Source: Streptomyces sp. NBC_01262
GTDB lineage: Bacteria > Actinomycetota > Actinomycetes > Streptomycetales > Streptomycetaceae
Assembly (NCBI RefSeq): GCF_036226365.1
Contig: NZ_CP108462.1
Location: 7,100,501-7,164,500 of the forward strand
Length of the DNA: 64,000 nt
Direction of reading: 5' to 3'
Part shown: one piece after another, positions 16,168-24,572 of the stretch
Numbering within the stretch: position 1 is the stretch's first letter
Layout: each line of letters begins with the position of its first letter
The notes under the pieces: generated by a model
The model's database searches: none
What the model saw: only the letters and a program-made list of their open reading frames with translations
Told to the model about the DNA's origin: nothing
Translations under genes and position numbers: made by a program

Positions 16168-17517
16168 ATGACGATGTTGCGCAGAATGCTCGGCGGCCTC
16201 GCCGCGGGCACCTTCGCCCTCACCGGCCTCCTGCTCACCGGCGCCACCCCCGCCGCCGCGGCCGACAGCGGAACCTTCAACGTGCTGACGTACAACGTCG
16301 CCGGCCTCCCGGAGAGCCTCTCCAGCGCCAGCACGCCCCGCGACACCAGCTCCACGGCGATCGGCCAGCGTCTCGCCCCGTACGACATCGTCAACATGCA
16401 GGAGGACTTCAACTACCACGCGTACATCTATGCAACCGACACGCACCCCTACCGCACCGCCACCAGCGGTGGCGCGGGCATCGGCAGCGGCCTCAACACC
16501 GTCTCCAACTACGCCTGGGACGGCGACGACTTCGAGCGCGTCGGCTGGAACTCCTGCCAGATCGACTCGGGCGACTGCCTGACCCCCAAGGGCTTCAGCT
16601 TCATGCGCGAGCGCCTCTCCGAGGGCGTCTACGTCGACTTCTACAACCTGCACACCAACGCCGGCACCAACGACGGCGACGAGGCCTCGCGCGCCGACAA
16701 CCTCGCGCAGCTCACCACCTTCATCGGCACCCACTCGGCCGGCAACGCGGTCGTCGTCATGGGCGACACCAACACCCGCTACACCCGCGCCGCCGACACC
16801 ATCGCCGAATTCGCCGCCAACAACGGCCTCACCGACGCCTGGGTCCAGCTCATCCGCGGCGGCTCCGCCCCCGCCAAGGGCAGTGACGCGCTGGTCTGCG
16901 ACCAGACCGGGACGACCGTGCCCAACACCTGCGAGGTCGTGGACAAGGTCCTCTACCGCAGCAGCAAGCTGGTCAACCTCAACGCCACCTACTACAACAA
17001 CGAGCACTCCTCGTTCCTGACCTCGGACGGGCTGATGCTCTCCGACCACGACCCGCTCACCGTCAAGTTCTCGTGGTCCCGCAACTCCGCCTTCCAGCTC
17101 AGCGAGCAGTTCGGCGGCCCGCACGGCGACTACTTCCAGGACATCGACAGCGTCCCGGCCGCCGCCCGCGCGACCAAGATCTCGCTGCGCAGCGGCTCCC
17201 GGGTCGACCAGATCGGCGTGACCCTCGCCAACGGCACCACCCTCACCCACGGCGGGACCGGCGGTACGGCGTACTCCCTCACCCTCGGCAGCAGCGAGTA
17301 CGTCACCTCCGCGACTCTCTGCGAGGGCGTCTACAGCAGCCACACGCGGATCTTCTACGCGAAGTTCACGACGAACCTCGGCAACACGCTCGCCGGGGGC
17401 ACCACCACCTCGGACTGCGTGACCCGCACCGCGCCCTCGGGCTGGCAGATCGCCGGATTCCACGGCCGGGCGGGTGACGAGGTCGACAAGATCGGCTTCA
17501 TCTACACCGCGCGCTGA
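16168..17517 (+). CDS. Secreted sphingomyelinase-like phosphodiesterase with lectin-like domain
   Basis: A 449-residue protein with a signal peptide (cleavage near PAAAADS). Residues about 35-305 are an endonuclease/exonuclease/phosphatase-fold domain: FNVLTYNVAGLP, IVNMQEDFNYH, VDFYNLHTNAG, VVVMGDTNTRY and LSDHDPLTVKF carry the expected metal and His residues. Residues about 310-449 form a jacalin-type beta-prism (SEQFGGPHGDYF, RVDQIGVTLANG, TSATLCEGVYS, VDKIGFIYTAR), probably for glycan or membrane binding. Bacterial relatives hydrolyse sphingomyelin or other phosphodiesters. The ATG follows GAGAGAG. The gene stands alone and ends before a strong hairpin. Confidence 0.85.
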   Translation: MTMLRRMLGGLAAGTFALTGLLLTGATPAAAADSGTFNVLTYNVAGLPESLSSASTPRDTSSTAIGQRLAPYDIVNMQEDFNYHAYIYATDTHPYRTATSGGAGIGSGLNTVSNYAWDGDDFERVGWNSCQIDSGDCLTPKGFSFMRERLSEGVYVDFYNLHTNAGTNDGDEASRADNLAQLTTFIGTHSAGNAVVVMGDTNTRYTRAADTIAEFAANNGLTDAWVQLIRGGSAPAKGSDALVCDQTGTTVPNTCEVVDKVLYRSSKLVNLNATYYNNEHSSFLTSDGLMLSDHDPLTVKFSWSRNSAFQLSEQFGGPHGDYFQDIDSVPAAARATKISLRSGSRVDQIGVTLANGTTLTHGGTGGTAYSLTLGSSEYVTSATLCEGVYSSHTRIFYAKFTTNLGNTLAGGTTTSDCVTRTAPSGWQIAGFHGRAGDEVDKIGFIYTAR

Positions 17518-17536
17518 CAACTGAATCGAGCTGAAT

Positions 17537-17582
17537 CCGGGCGGGCCGGTGGGATACGGGGGAAGTTCACCGGCCCGCCCGG
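17537..17582. terminator. Strong bidirectional hairpin
   Basis: Perfect 15-bp arms CCGGGCGGGCCGGTG (17537-17551) and CACCGGCCCGCCCGG (17568-17582) with a 16-base loop. It lies between two convergent genes. Confidence 0.85.
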
Positions 17583-17600
17583 AGTATTGCGGGGACGGGA

Positions 17601-17981
17601 CTACTTCACGTCGAGCGCGACCGTGGTGACCTGGCCCTTGGCGGCCGGGGCGCTGAGCTTCGCATCGCCGGCGGGCAGGTCCTTGATGACCCAGGTCTTG
17701 GACTTGTCCTTGTCCAGGTACTTCTTGGCGGCGACCTTCCGGCCGTCCACGTACAGCGCCCAGGTGTGCTTCGTGGCCTTCTTGCCGGTGGCGTCCACCG
17801 TCACCGCCAGATCGCCGCCCTTGAAGTCGGTCAGCAGGACCGAGACGCCCTTGCTCTTCTTCGAGCTCTTCTTGACGTGCGTGGCGTCGGCCCCGGCGGC
17901 CGTGGCGGACGCGGCACCCGCGAAGAGCGCGGTGGCGGCGATGGCGGCTACGGCAGCGGCTTTGAACGAAGCGGAACGCAT
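17601..17981 (-). CDS. Small secreted protein of unknown function
   Basis: A 126-residue protein with a clear signal peptide (to about ATAAGAD). The mature part is Lys-rich (KKSSKKSKG, KKATKHTW, KKYLDKDKSK) and predicted mostly beta. It has no Cys after the signal and no motif that I recognise. AAGGAG lies 7 bases before the ATG. It sits between convergent and divergent neighbours with no operon partner. Confidence 0.7.
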   Translation of the reverse strand: MRSASFKAAAVAAIAATALFAGAASATAAGADATHVKKSSKKSKGVSVLLTDFKGGDLAVTVDATGKKATKHTWALYVDGRKVAAKKYLDKDKSKTWVIKDLPAGDAKLSAPAAKGQVTTVALDVK

Positions 17982-18028
17982 TGCGGGCTCCTTGCATGTG
18001 AGGTTCGAGGACGCTCACATATTAGGAG

Positions 18029-18038
18029 CCGAATTCGG
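18029..18038. promoter_or_regulatory. Palindrome CCGAATTCGG upstream of small secreted protein gene
   Basis: A perfect 10-bp palindrome lies 48 bp before the ATG. On the minus strand it is followed by TAATAT, a possible -10 box, so it would sit in the promoter spacer. Confidence 0.35.
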
Positions 18039-18252
18039 TTCGGCATATCCGGGAAGTGCTGCGGAGAAGGCCCCGGCGGTGCTTTTCCTGAGTAATTCTC
18101 AGAGAGTCTTTTGAGTCCCTCAGATGGGCTCCCACCTGCGTCGGGGGCGGATGGGAATCCCGGTGTCGAATTCGGGCAAGCCGGAGCCGGGTGAATACTG
18201 AGAGGAAATCACGATGATTTTCTCTCATCCGGCGGCCGTGCGGGGGCCGTAC

Positions 18253-19188
18253 TCAGTGCGGAATGCCGTCGATCAGCTCCCGCGCCCCCTGCCGCAGCAG
18301 TGCGACGGCCACCGACGTGCCCAGGGTCGCCGGGTCCAGCGGGCCCGCCCACTCGTGGGCGTCCAGGACGGTCTTGCCGTCGGGGGTGAAGACGCGGGCG
18401 CGCAGCGAGAGGCGGCCGTCGCGCTCGGCGCGGGCGTAGCCGGCGATGGGGGAGTTGCAGTGGCCCTGGAGGACGTGCAGCAGCATGCGCTCGGCGGTGA
18501 TCTCGCGCCAGGCGCCGGTGTCGCCGAGGGCGGAGACGGTGTCGATGGTGTCCGTGTCGTCCTCGCGGCACTGCAGCGCCAGCACCCCGGCCCCGATCGG
18601 CGGGCACATCGTCTCCACCGGCAGGATCTCGCTGATCCGCCCGGCCTCCCCGATCCGCTCCAGCCCGGACGCCGCCAGCAGCAGCGCGTCCGCCTCGCCC
18701 GCTTCGAGCTTCTCCAGCCGCCGGTTGGCGTTCCCGCGCATCGGTACGCACTCCAGCTCCGGGTGCGAGATCGCGAGTTGCGCGACCCGGCGCACGGACG
18801 AGGTGCCGATGCGGGTGCCCGGCGCGAGCTCGTCCAGCGTCAGCCCGCCCGGGTGGATCAGGGCGTCCCGGATGTCGTCCCGCTTGAGGAACGCCGCGAA
18901 GACGGTGCCCGCCGGCAGCGGCCGGTCGGCCGGGATGTCCTTCACGCAGTGCACGGCCAGATCGGCCTCCCCGGCCAGCAGGGCCGCGTCCACCTCCTTG
19001 GTGAACGCCCCCTTCCCGCCGAGCTTCGCCAGGTCCCCCATCCACCGGTCCCCGGAGGTCGTGACCGGCACGACCTCCGTACGGATCTCCGGCCGCAGCA
19101 CGGCCAGTTCGGCGCGGACGCGCTCGACCTGGGCGAGGGCCATGGGGGAGGAGCGGGAGACGATACGGATGAGCTCAGCGGACGCCAT
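18253..19188 (-). CDS. hemC: Hydroxymethylbilane synthase (porphobilinogen deaminase)
   Basis: A 311-residue cytoplasmic enzyme that joins four porphobilinogen units into hydroxymethylbilane in heme, siroheme and cobalamin synthesis. Typical motifs are RIVSRSSPMALAQ, LGGKGAFTKEVD, AVHCVKDIPADRP, IGTSSVRR and the dipyrromethane-cofactor Cys244 in GHCNSPIAGYA. Length is normal. In Streptomyces the usual hemC is in a hemA-hemC-hemD-hemB cluster; this one stands alone, so it may be a second copy. No clear ribosome binding site precedes the ATG. TATCGT lies 7 bases before it, suggesting leaderless transcription, with a 16-bp palindrome just upstream. Confidence 0.9.
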   Translation of the reverse strand: MASAELIRIVSRSSPMALAQVERVRAELAVLRPEIRTEVVPVTTSGDRWMGDLAKLGGKGAFTKEVDAALLAGEADLAVHCVKDIPADRPLPAGTVFAAFLKRDDIRDALIHPGGLTLDELAPGTRIGTSSVRRVAQLAISHPELECVPMRGNANRRLEKLEAGEADALLLAASGLERIGEAGRISEILPVETMCPPIGAGVLALQCREDDTDTIDTVSALGDTGAWREITAERMLLHVLQGHCNSPIAGYARAERDGRLSLRARVFTPDGKTVLDAHEWAGPLDPATLGTSVAVALLRQGARELIDGIPH

Positions 19189-19201
19189 GGCCTACACGAT
19201 A

Positions 19202-19217
19202 GAGCTTCTGGAAGCTC
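19202..19217. promoter_or_regulatory. 16-bp palindrome in hemC promoter
   Basis: GAGCTTC-TG-GAAGCTC at 14-29 bp before the hemC ATG. It overlaps the region where a -35 element would lie if TATCGT is the -10 box, so it fits a repressor site. Confidence 0.45.
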
Positions 19218-19250
19218 CCGAATGCCGTCCGCCCTGTGGAGCGAAACTCG

Positions 19251-20510
19251 TCACAGCGCGGACGCGTTCGCCGCCGCGATGACGATGGCGCGGATCTGGG
19301 CGGTGATCGCGAGCCGGTTGGCCACGAAGACGGGGTCGGTGACCGTGCCGGTGGCCGGGTCGGTGTTGCCGTCGCCGAACTGCAGTACGGGGGTGTGGAC
19401 GTGGCCGCCGGGGAGATCCGCGCCGAGTTCGTCGCGCAGCAGGGTGGCGCGGTAGGCGATCTCGTTGGACAGGTAGTTGCCGCCGCCTCCGGCGCGGGCG
19501 GTGGAGCCGGGGGTGGGGCCGGTGTCGCTGGTGACGGGGTCGGTGGCGCCGGCCGGGATCTCGGTGACGGAGGTGTGGTCGTAGACGGGGAAGGGGCCGG
19601 TGCCGGCGGCCAGGACGGCTTCGTACGGGAGCGTGGTCGAGGTCCACTGCGGCTGGGCGGAGGCGTAGGGCACCGGGACGAGACCGGTGACGGACAGGTT
19701 CTCGTTGTCCGGATAGCCGCCGCGCCAGGCGCCGTTGAAGCGCTCGACGTCGATCCGGCCGACCCGGCCCTGGCTGACGGTGACGAAGAGGTCCACCTGC
19801 CGCGGTCCCGGCCGGAAGTACGGGTGCAGGGTGCGCTCGACGGTGCCCGCGGTGAAATCGGTCCACCGGACGGGGAAGACGACGGTCTCGATCCGGGCGG
19901 GACCCGAGGCGGTCTCCACCGTCACCCCGTCGAGGGCGAGCGCGAGCGCGCCCGAGGGGTTGCTGCGGCGCACGTCGATGTCGAGCTGGAAGGGGTCGAA
20001 GCCGGTGAGGAGGATCCGCCCGATGTGCCGCCCCGCTGGCAGGCGGACGGAGTCCTGGCCGCGTGAGGTGCGCTCCAGGCGGTCCAGCAGAGCCGTTCGG
20101 GCCGTGTCGGCGAGCCCGAAGGACGGCTCCCACGCGCGCAGTTCACGGGTCATGCCCAGCCGGGCCCAGTACAGCGGCCGGTCGTCGTCCGGGCTCAGGT
20201 CGCCCTCCGCCGGGCCCCGCCCCTGCGCCCGGTCGACCGCCCTGCGCCACAGCCGCCCGCCGTGACGGCCCACGACGCCCTCGGCCGCGGACAGGGACCG
20301 CGACGCCGACAGGGCGGCTGCGAACTCCGCCACGGCCGTGCCGAAACCGCTGCGGAGCAGGATCTCCTGGGGCGCGGCCCGGTCGAGTCGCTGCTCCTCC
20401 ACGGTGGGGTCCGTCGTGGCCGCGCTCGCCGCCGGCGCGGCGGCGAGCGGGAGGCCGGTGAGGGCCACGGAGAGCGGCAGGGCGGAGAACGACCGGCGTG
20501 ACATGCGCAT
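19251..20510 (-). CDS. Secreted pyroglutamyl-peptidase I-like protein with Cys-to-Ser active site
   Basis: A 419-residue protein with a Tat-like signal (MSRRSFSALPLSVAL, cleavage near ASA-ATT), a helical region (about 35-155) and a C-terminal domain of the C15 pyroglutamyl peptidase fold. Matching motifs are LLTGFDPFQ with NPSG (166-187), the Glu signature GRIDVERFN with Glu256, and HVHTP with His372. The catalytic Cys signature AGxYLCN is replaced by GGNYLSN, giving Ser348. It is therefore either a pseudoenzyme or uses Ser. C15 enzymes are normally cytoplasmic and about 210 residues, so export and the N-terminal extension are also unusual. A 16-bp perfect hairpin covers its ribosome binding site and start codon. 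Confidence 0.72.
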   Translation of the reverse strand: MRMSRRSFSALPLSVALTGLPLAAAPAASAATTDPTVEEQRLDRAAPQEILLRSGFGTAVAEFAAALSASRSLSAAEGVVGRHGGRLWRRAVDRAQGRGPAEGDLSPDDDRPLYWARLGMTRELRAWEPSFGLADTARTALLDRLERTSRGQDSVRLPAGRHIGRILLTGFDPFQLDIDVRRSNPSGALALALDGVTVETASGPARIETVVFPVRWTDFTAGTVERTLHPYFRPGPRQVDLFVTVSQGRVGRIDVERFNGAWRGGYPDNENLSVTGLVPVPYASAQPQWTSTTLPYEAVLAAGTGPFPVYDHTSVTEIPAGATDPVTSDTGPTPGSTARAGGGGNYLSNEIAYRATLLRDELGADLPGGHVHTPVLQFGDGNTDPATGTVTDPVFVANRLAITAQIRAIVIAAANASAL

Positions 20511-20545
20511 GGGGGATCCTTCCGTCGCCGGAAGGATCCCCCATG
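20508..20545 (-). promoter_or_regulatory. RBS-sequestering hairpin at start of C15-like gene
   Basis: Perfect 16-bp arms CATGGGGGATCCTTCC (20508-20523) and GGAAGGATCCCCCATG (20530-20545) with a 6-base loop. In the minus-strand transcript the ribosome binding site GGAAGG and the ATG start are both in the stem. Confidence 0.7.
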
Positions 20546-20602
20546 GGACGCGAGTGACGCCAGAGCGCCTCTGTTCAGGCTGTGCCGGTCAGGCTGCGCC
20601 GG

Positions 20603-21598
20603 TCACGCCGTGCCGAACGAGTGCACCGTCGCCGAGCGGTACGTCTCCCCGGGCCGCAGCACGGTCGAGGGGAACGACGGGTGGTTCGGGGAGTCCGGGA
20701 AGTGCTGGGTCTCCAGGCAGAGGCCGTCACGGGGGCCGTGGGGACGGCCGTCGAGATAGTCGCCGGTGTAGAACTGGATGCCGGGCTCGGTGGTGGCGAT
20801 CGCCATGACGCGCCCCGACCCGGGATCGGTGACCGTGGCCGCGTGGGTGGGCCGGTCGGTGAGGCCTGCGTCGAGGACGAAGTTGTGGTCGACGGCCTGC
20901 GAGCCCACGGCCCGGGCCTGCCGGAAGTCGTACGGCGTGCCCGCCACCTCCGCCAGCTCACCCGTCGGGATGAGGGTGGCGTCGACCGGGGTGTAGCGGG
21001 CGGCGGCGACCTCGACCAGGTGGTCGTGGACGGTGCCGGTGCCCGCGCCGGCGAGGTTGAAGTAGGTGTGGTTGGTGAGGTTGACGACGGTGGGGCGGTC
21101 GGTGGTGGCGGTGTAGTCGATCCGCCACCGGCCGTCGGCCGTGAGGGTGTAGACCGCCTCGACCTCCAGGGTGCCCGGGTAGCCCATCTCCCCGTCCGGG
21201 CTGGTGCGGCGCAGCACCAGCCCGGTGTCCGTCCCCGACGTGAAGGGCTCCACGGCCCAGACGCGCTTGTCGAAGCCCTGCTCGCCGCCGTGCAGGCTGT
21301 TGGGCCCGCCGTCGGTCGCCGACACCTCGTAGGAGACGCCGTCCAGGGTGAAGGCCGCGCCCGCGATGCGGTTGCCGTAGCGCCCGATGAGGGCGCCGTA
21401 GAACGGGCTGCGGTCCACGTAGTCCGCGAGGTCGTCGAACCCGAGCGAGACATTGGCCGTGCGGCCGTCCCGGTCGGGCACCTCCAGGGACTGGACGATG
21501 CCGCCGTACGACAGGACCTTCAGCGTGATGCCGCCGTTCGACACCGTCCAGATGTCGACCTTGGTCCCGTCGTCCAGCGACCCGAAGAATTCTTTCAA
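20603..21598 (-). CDS. galM: Galactose mutarotase (aldose 1-epimerase)
   Basis: A 331-residue enzyme interconverting alpha and beta anomers of galactose-like sugars. Family residues are GRYGNRI with the substrate Arg, the His in NSLHGG, the catalytic acid His in VNLTNHTYFNLAG and the catalytic base Glu in CLETQHFPDSPNH. It is the last gene of the operon that carries the ChvE/MmsAB importer. The TTG at 21598 is proposed because it lies 2 bases after the mmsB stop codon and gives the usual GalM N-terminus (KEFFGSLDDGTKVDIW); the ribosome binding site would be inside mmsB. The anomer preference cannot be read from sequence. Confidence 0.88.
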   Translation of the reverse strand: MKEFFGSLDDGTKVDIWTVSNGGITLKVLSYGGIVQSLEVPDRDGRTANVSLGFDDLADYVDRSPFYGALIGRYGNRIAGAAFTLDGVSYEVSATDGGPNSLHGGEQGFDKRVWAVEPFTSGTDTGLVLRRTSPDGEMGYPGTLEVEAVYTLTADGRWRIDYTATTDRPTVVNLTNHTYFNLAGAGTGTVHDHLVEVAAARYTPVDATLIPTGELAEVAGTPYDFRQARAVGSQAVDHNFVLDAGLTDRPTHAATVTDPGSGRVMAIATTEPGIQFYTGDYLDGRPHGPRDGLCLETQHFPDSPNHPSFPSTVLRPGETYRSATVHSFGTA

Positions 21599-21600
21599 GA

Positions 21601-22851
21601 TCAGGAACCGACCTTGCGCTTGTTGTAGACGTCGAAGCCGACCGCCGCCAGCAGCACCAGGCCCTTGATGACCTGCTGCCAGTCGCTGCCGACGCTGAGG
21701 ATGGACATGCCGTTGTTGAGCACGCCCAGCACCAGACCACCGATGATCGCACCCAGGACGGTGCCGACGCCGCCGCTGGCGGACGCGCCGCCGATGAAGG
21801 CCGCGGAGATGGCCTCCAGCTCGTAGTTGATGCCGGCGCCCGGCGTGGCGGACTGCAGGCGGGCGGCGGCCACCAGGCCCGCCAGGGCCGCGAGGACGCC
21901 CATGTTGACGAAGATCAGGAAGACGACGCGCTTGTTCTTGACGCCGGACAGCTTGGCCGCGGACTGGTTGCCGCCGAGGGCGTAGACATGCCGGCCGATG
22001 ACGGTGTTGCGCATCACGAAGCCGAAGACGATCAGCAGGCCCGCCAGGATGAGCAGCAGGATCGGGTAGCCCTGGTCGCTGGCCAGCGTCATCGTGAAGG
22101 CGATGATCGCCGCGCCGATGGCCACGCACTTCAGGACGAACAGCCCGAAGGGCAGGACGTCCAGGTCGTACGCGGCCTGCTGGCGGCGGCTGCGCCACTC
22201 GGAGAAGACCGTCCAGGCGATCAGGGTCGCGCCCAGCAGCAGGGTGAGGTTGTGGTAGTTGGTGTCCGGGCCGACCGTCGGCAGATAGCCGCTGGTGATC
22301 TTGGTGAAGCCCTCCGGCATGGGGGCCAGGGACTGGCCCTTCAGCAGGATCTCGGTGCCGCCGCGGAAGATCAGCATGCCGGCCAGGGTGACGATGAAGG
22401 ACGGCACCCCGATGTACGCGATCCAGAAGCCCTGCCAGGCACCGGCGACCGCGCCGATGACCAGCGAGATCGCCATCGCGAGCGGCCAGGCCATGTGGTG
22501 ATTGATCATCAGCACACCGGCCACGGCCCCGGTGAAGGCGGCCAGCGAACCCACCGACAGGTCGATGTGCCCGGCGATGATGACGATCATCATGCCGATG
22601 GCCAGGATGAAGACGTAGCCGTTCTGCGTGATGATGTTGGTGACGTTGGTCGGCGTGACCGTGGTGCCGTCGGTCCAGATCGCGAACAGCACGATGATCA
22701 GCGCGAGCGCGACGATCATTCCGTACTGGCGCAGATTGCCGCGCATCGCCTGGAGCAGGACATCCGTCCAGCCGCCGCCGCTGTTGCCGTCCTTGGGGTT
22801 GCCGCCCGGCGGCGTGTCCTTCGTGACGGTCGTACCCACCGGGCTGCTCAT
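21601..22851 (-). CDS. mmsB: Multiple-monosaccharide ABC transporter permease
   Basis: A 416-residue inner-membrane permease of the ribose/xylose (BPD_transp_2) class with about 10-11 membrane segments. The signature GHIDLSVGSLAAFTGAVAG and the conserved end region ISAAFIGGASASGGVGTVLG are present. It forms the translocation channel for the sugar delivered by ChvE. Its ATG overlaps the mmsA stop codon by ATGA, so the two are translationally coupled. The hydrophilic N-terminal 40 residues include a Gly/Asn/Pro linker. Confidence 0.92.
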   Translation of the reverse strand: MSSPVGTTVTKDTPPGGNPKDGNSGGGWTDVLLQAMRGNLRQYGMIVALALIIVLFAIWTDGTTVTPTNVTNIITQNGYVFILAIGMMIVIIAGHIDLSVGSLAAFTGAVAGVLMINHHMAWPLAMAISLVIGAVAGAWQGFWIAYIGVPSFIVTLAGMLIFRGGTEILLKGQSLAPMPEGFTKITSGYLPTVGPDTNYHNLTLLLGATLIAWTVFSEWRSRRQQAAYDLDVLPFGLFVLKCVAIGAAIIAFTMTLASDQGYPILLLILAGLLIVFGFVMRNTVIGRHVYALGGNQSAAKLSGVKNKRVVFLIFVNMGVLAALAGLVAAARLQSATPGAGINYELEAISAAFIGGASASGGVGTVLGAIIGGLVLGVLNNGMSILSVGSDWQQVIKGLVLLAAVGFDVYNKRKVGS

Positions 22852-24458
22852 GATCCGGCCCCTACTTCCTTGCTGTTCTTGTCCATGGTCATGTGGCGCA
22901 TCAGTAGTTCCTGCGTGGCGTCCTGCCGGGCGATCTCGCCGGTGAGACGGCCGGAGGACATCGTGTAGATCCGGTCGCACATCCCGAGCAGTTCGGGCAG
23001 TTCGGAGGAGATGAAGACGACTGCCTTGCCCTCGGCGGCGAGCTGGTTGATCACCGCGTAGATCTCGGACTTGGCGCCGATGTCGATGCCCCGGGTGGGC
23101 TCGTCGAGGATCAGCACATCAGGGTCGGAGAAGATCCACTTGCTGAGGACGACCTTCTGCTGGTTGCCGCCGCTGAGCTTGCCGACGCCCTCGAAGACCG
23201 TCGGCGCCTTGATGTTCATCGTCTTGCGGAAGCCCTGCGCGACCCGCGTCTCCTCGTGCTCGTTGATGACGCCGTTCTTGGCGACCTTCTCAAGAGCGGA
23301 GAGCGAGATGTTGCGGCTGATGTTGTCGATCAGATTGAGACCCAGGGCCTTGCGGTCCTCGGTCACATACGCGATGCCGTGGTCGATGGCCTCGGGCACG
23401 GTCCTGGTACGGATCTCCGCGCCGTCCTTGAAGACGGTGCCGGAGACGTCCCGCCCGTAGCTGCGGCCGAACACGCTCATCGCGAGCTCGGTGCGACCGG
23501 CGCCCATCAGGCCCGCGAGGCCGATGATCTCGCCGCGGCGTACCTCGATCGAGACCCCGTCGACGACCTTGCGGTGCTGGTCGATGGGGTGGTGGACGGT
23601 CCAGTCCTGGACCGCGAAGGCGATCTGGTCCGCGTCCTTGCCGGTGTACGCCTCGCGCTCGGGGAAGCGGTGTTCGAGGTCGCGGCCGACCATGCCGCGG
23701 ATGATGCGGTCCTCGTTGACCTCACCTTCCGAGACGGAAAGGGTTTCGATGGTCTTCCCGTCGCGAATGATGGTGATGGAGTCCGCGACCCGCTCGATCT
23801 CGTTCAGCTTGTGCGAAATGATGATGCAGGAGATGCCCGCAGCCTTGAGCTCCAGGATGAGGTCCAGAAGTTTGCGGCTGTCCTCGTCGTTGAGCGCGGC
23901 CGTCGGCTCGTCGAGGATGAGCAGCTTGACCTCCTTGGAGAGCGCCTTGGCGATCTCCACGAGCTGCTGCTTGCCCACGCCGATGTCGGCGACCCGGGTG
24001 GTGGGCTGGTCGGGCAGTCCGACGCGCTTGAGGAGTTGCTTGGCGTGCCGCAGAGTCTCGTTCCAGCTGATCACACCGCGGGTGGCGTGCTCGTTGCCGA
24101 GGAAGATGTTCTCGGCGATGGAGAGGTAGGGGACCAGGGCCAGTTCCTGATGGATGATGACGATGCCGCGGTTCTCGCTCGCCCTGATGTCCTTGAACTC
24201 GCAGAGTTCGCCCTGGAAGTAGATCTCGCCCTCGTACGAGCCGTGCGGGTACACGCCGCTGAGGACCTTCATCAGGGTCGACTTGCCGGCCCCGTTCTCA
24301 CCGCAGATGGCATGGATCTCGCCCTCGGCGACGGACAGTGTCACGTCGGACAGGGCCTTGACGCCGGGGAAGGTCTTGGTGATGGAGCGCATCTCAAGGA
24401 CGGGCTTGCCGACAGGCTTGGCCCCGTCGACAGGAGTGTCGAGCGCACGGTCGCCCAT
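22848..24458 (-). CDS. mmsA: Multiple-monosaccharide ABC transporter ATP-binding protein
   Basis: A 536-residue protein with two fused nucleotide-binding domains, as in AraG/XylG/GguA. Domain 1 has Walker A GENGAGKST (about 54-62) and Walker B LLILDEPTAAL, with a degenerate signature VGKQQLVEIAKAL. Domain 2 has a degenerate Walker A (GLMGAGRTE), an intact signature LSGGNQQK and Walker B VLILDEPTRG. This asymmetry is normal for the family. It energises sugar uptake with the MmsB permease and ChvE binding protein encoded beside it. A hairpin lies between chvE and this gene. Confidence 0.94.
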   Translation of the reverse strand: MGDRALDTPVDGAKPVGKPVLEMRSITKTFPGVKALSDVTLSVAEGEIHAICGENGAGKSTLMKVLSGVYPHGSYEGEIYFQGELCEFKDIRASENRGIVIIHQELALVPYLSIAENIFLGNEHATRGVISWNETLRHAKQLLKRVGLPDQPTTRVADIGVGKQQLVEIAKALSKEVKLLILDEPTAALNDEDSRKLLDLILELKAAGISCIIISHKLNEIERVADSITIIRDGKTIETLSVSEGEVNEDRIIRGMVGRDLEHRFPEREAYTGKDADQIAFAVQDWTVHHPIDQHRKVVDGVSIEVRRGEIIGLAGLMGAGRTELAMSVFGRSYGRDVSGTVFKDGAEIRTRTVPEAIDHGIAYVTEDRKALGLNLIDNISRNISLSALEKVAKNGVINEHEETRVAQGFRKTMNIKAPTVFEGVGKLSGGNQQKVVLSKWIFSDPDVLILDEPTRGIDIGAKSEIYAVINQLAAEGKAVVFISSELPELLGMCDRIYTMSSGRLTGEIARQDATQELLMRHMTMDKNSKEVGAGS

Positions 24459-24502
24459 GGTGGTGCATCCGTTCCTGGTCTTGAGCTGGGGGGTGGAGGG
24501 CG

Positions 24503-24538
24503 GCCGGTGGCGGGCTGGTCAGGTAGCCCGCCACCGGC
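24503..24538 (-). terminator. Intercistronic hairpin between chvE and mmsA
   Basis: Perfect 14-bp arms GCCGGTGGCGGGCT (24503-24516) and AGCCCGCCACCGGC (24525-24538), 8-base loop, no T-run. Such hairpins after binding-protein genes often stabilise the upstream message or attenuate the downstream one. Confidence 0.65.
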
Positions 24539-24572
24539 GCCGATCAGGGGGTGTTGCCGACTAGGCCGAGGC

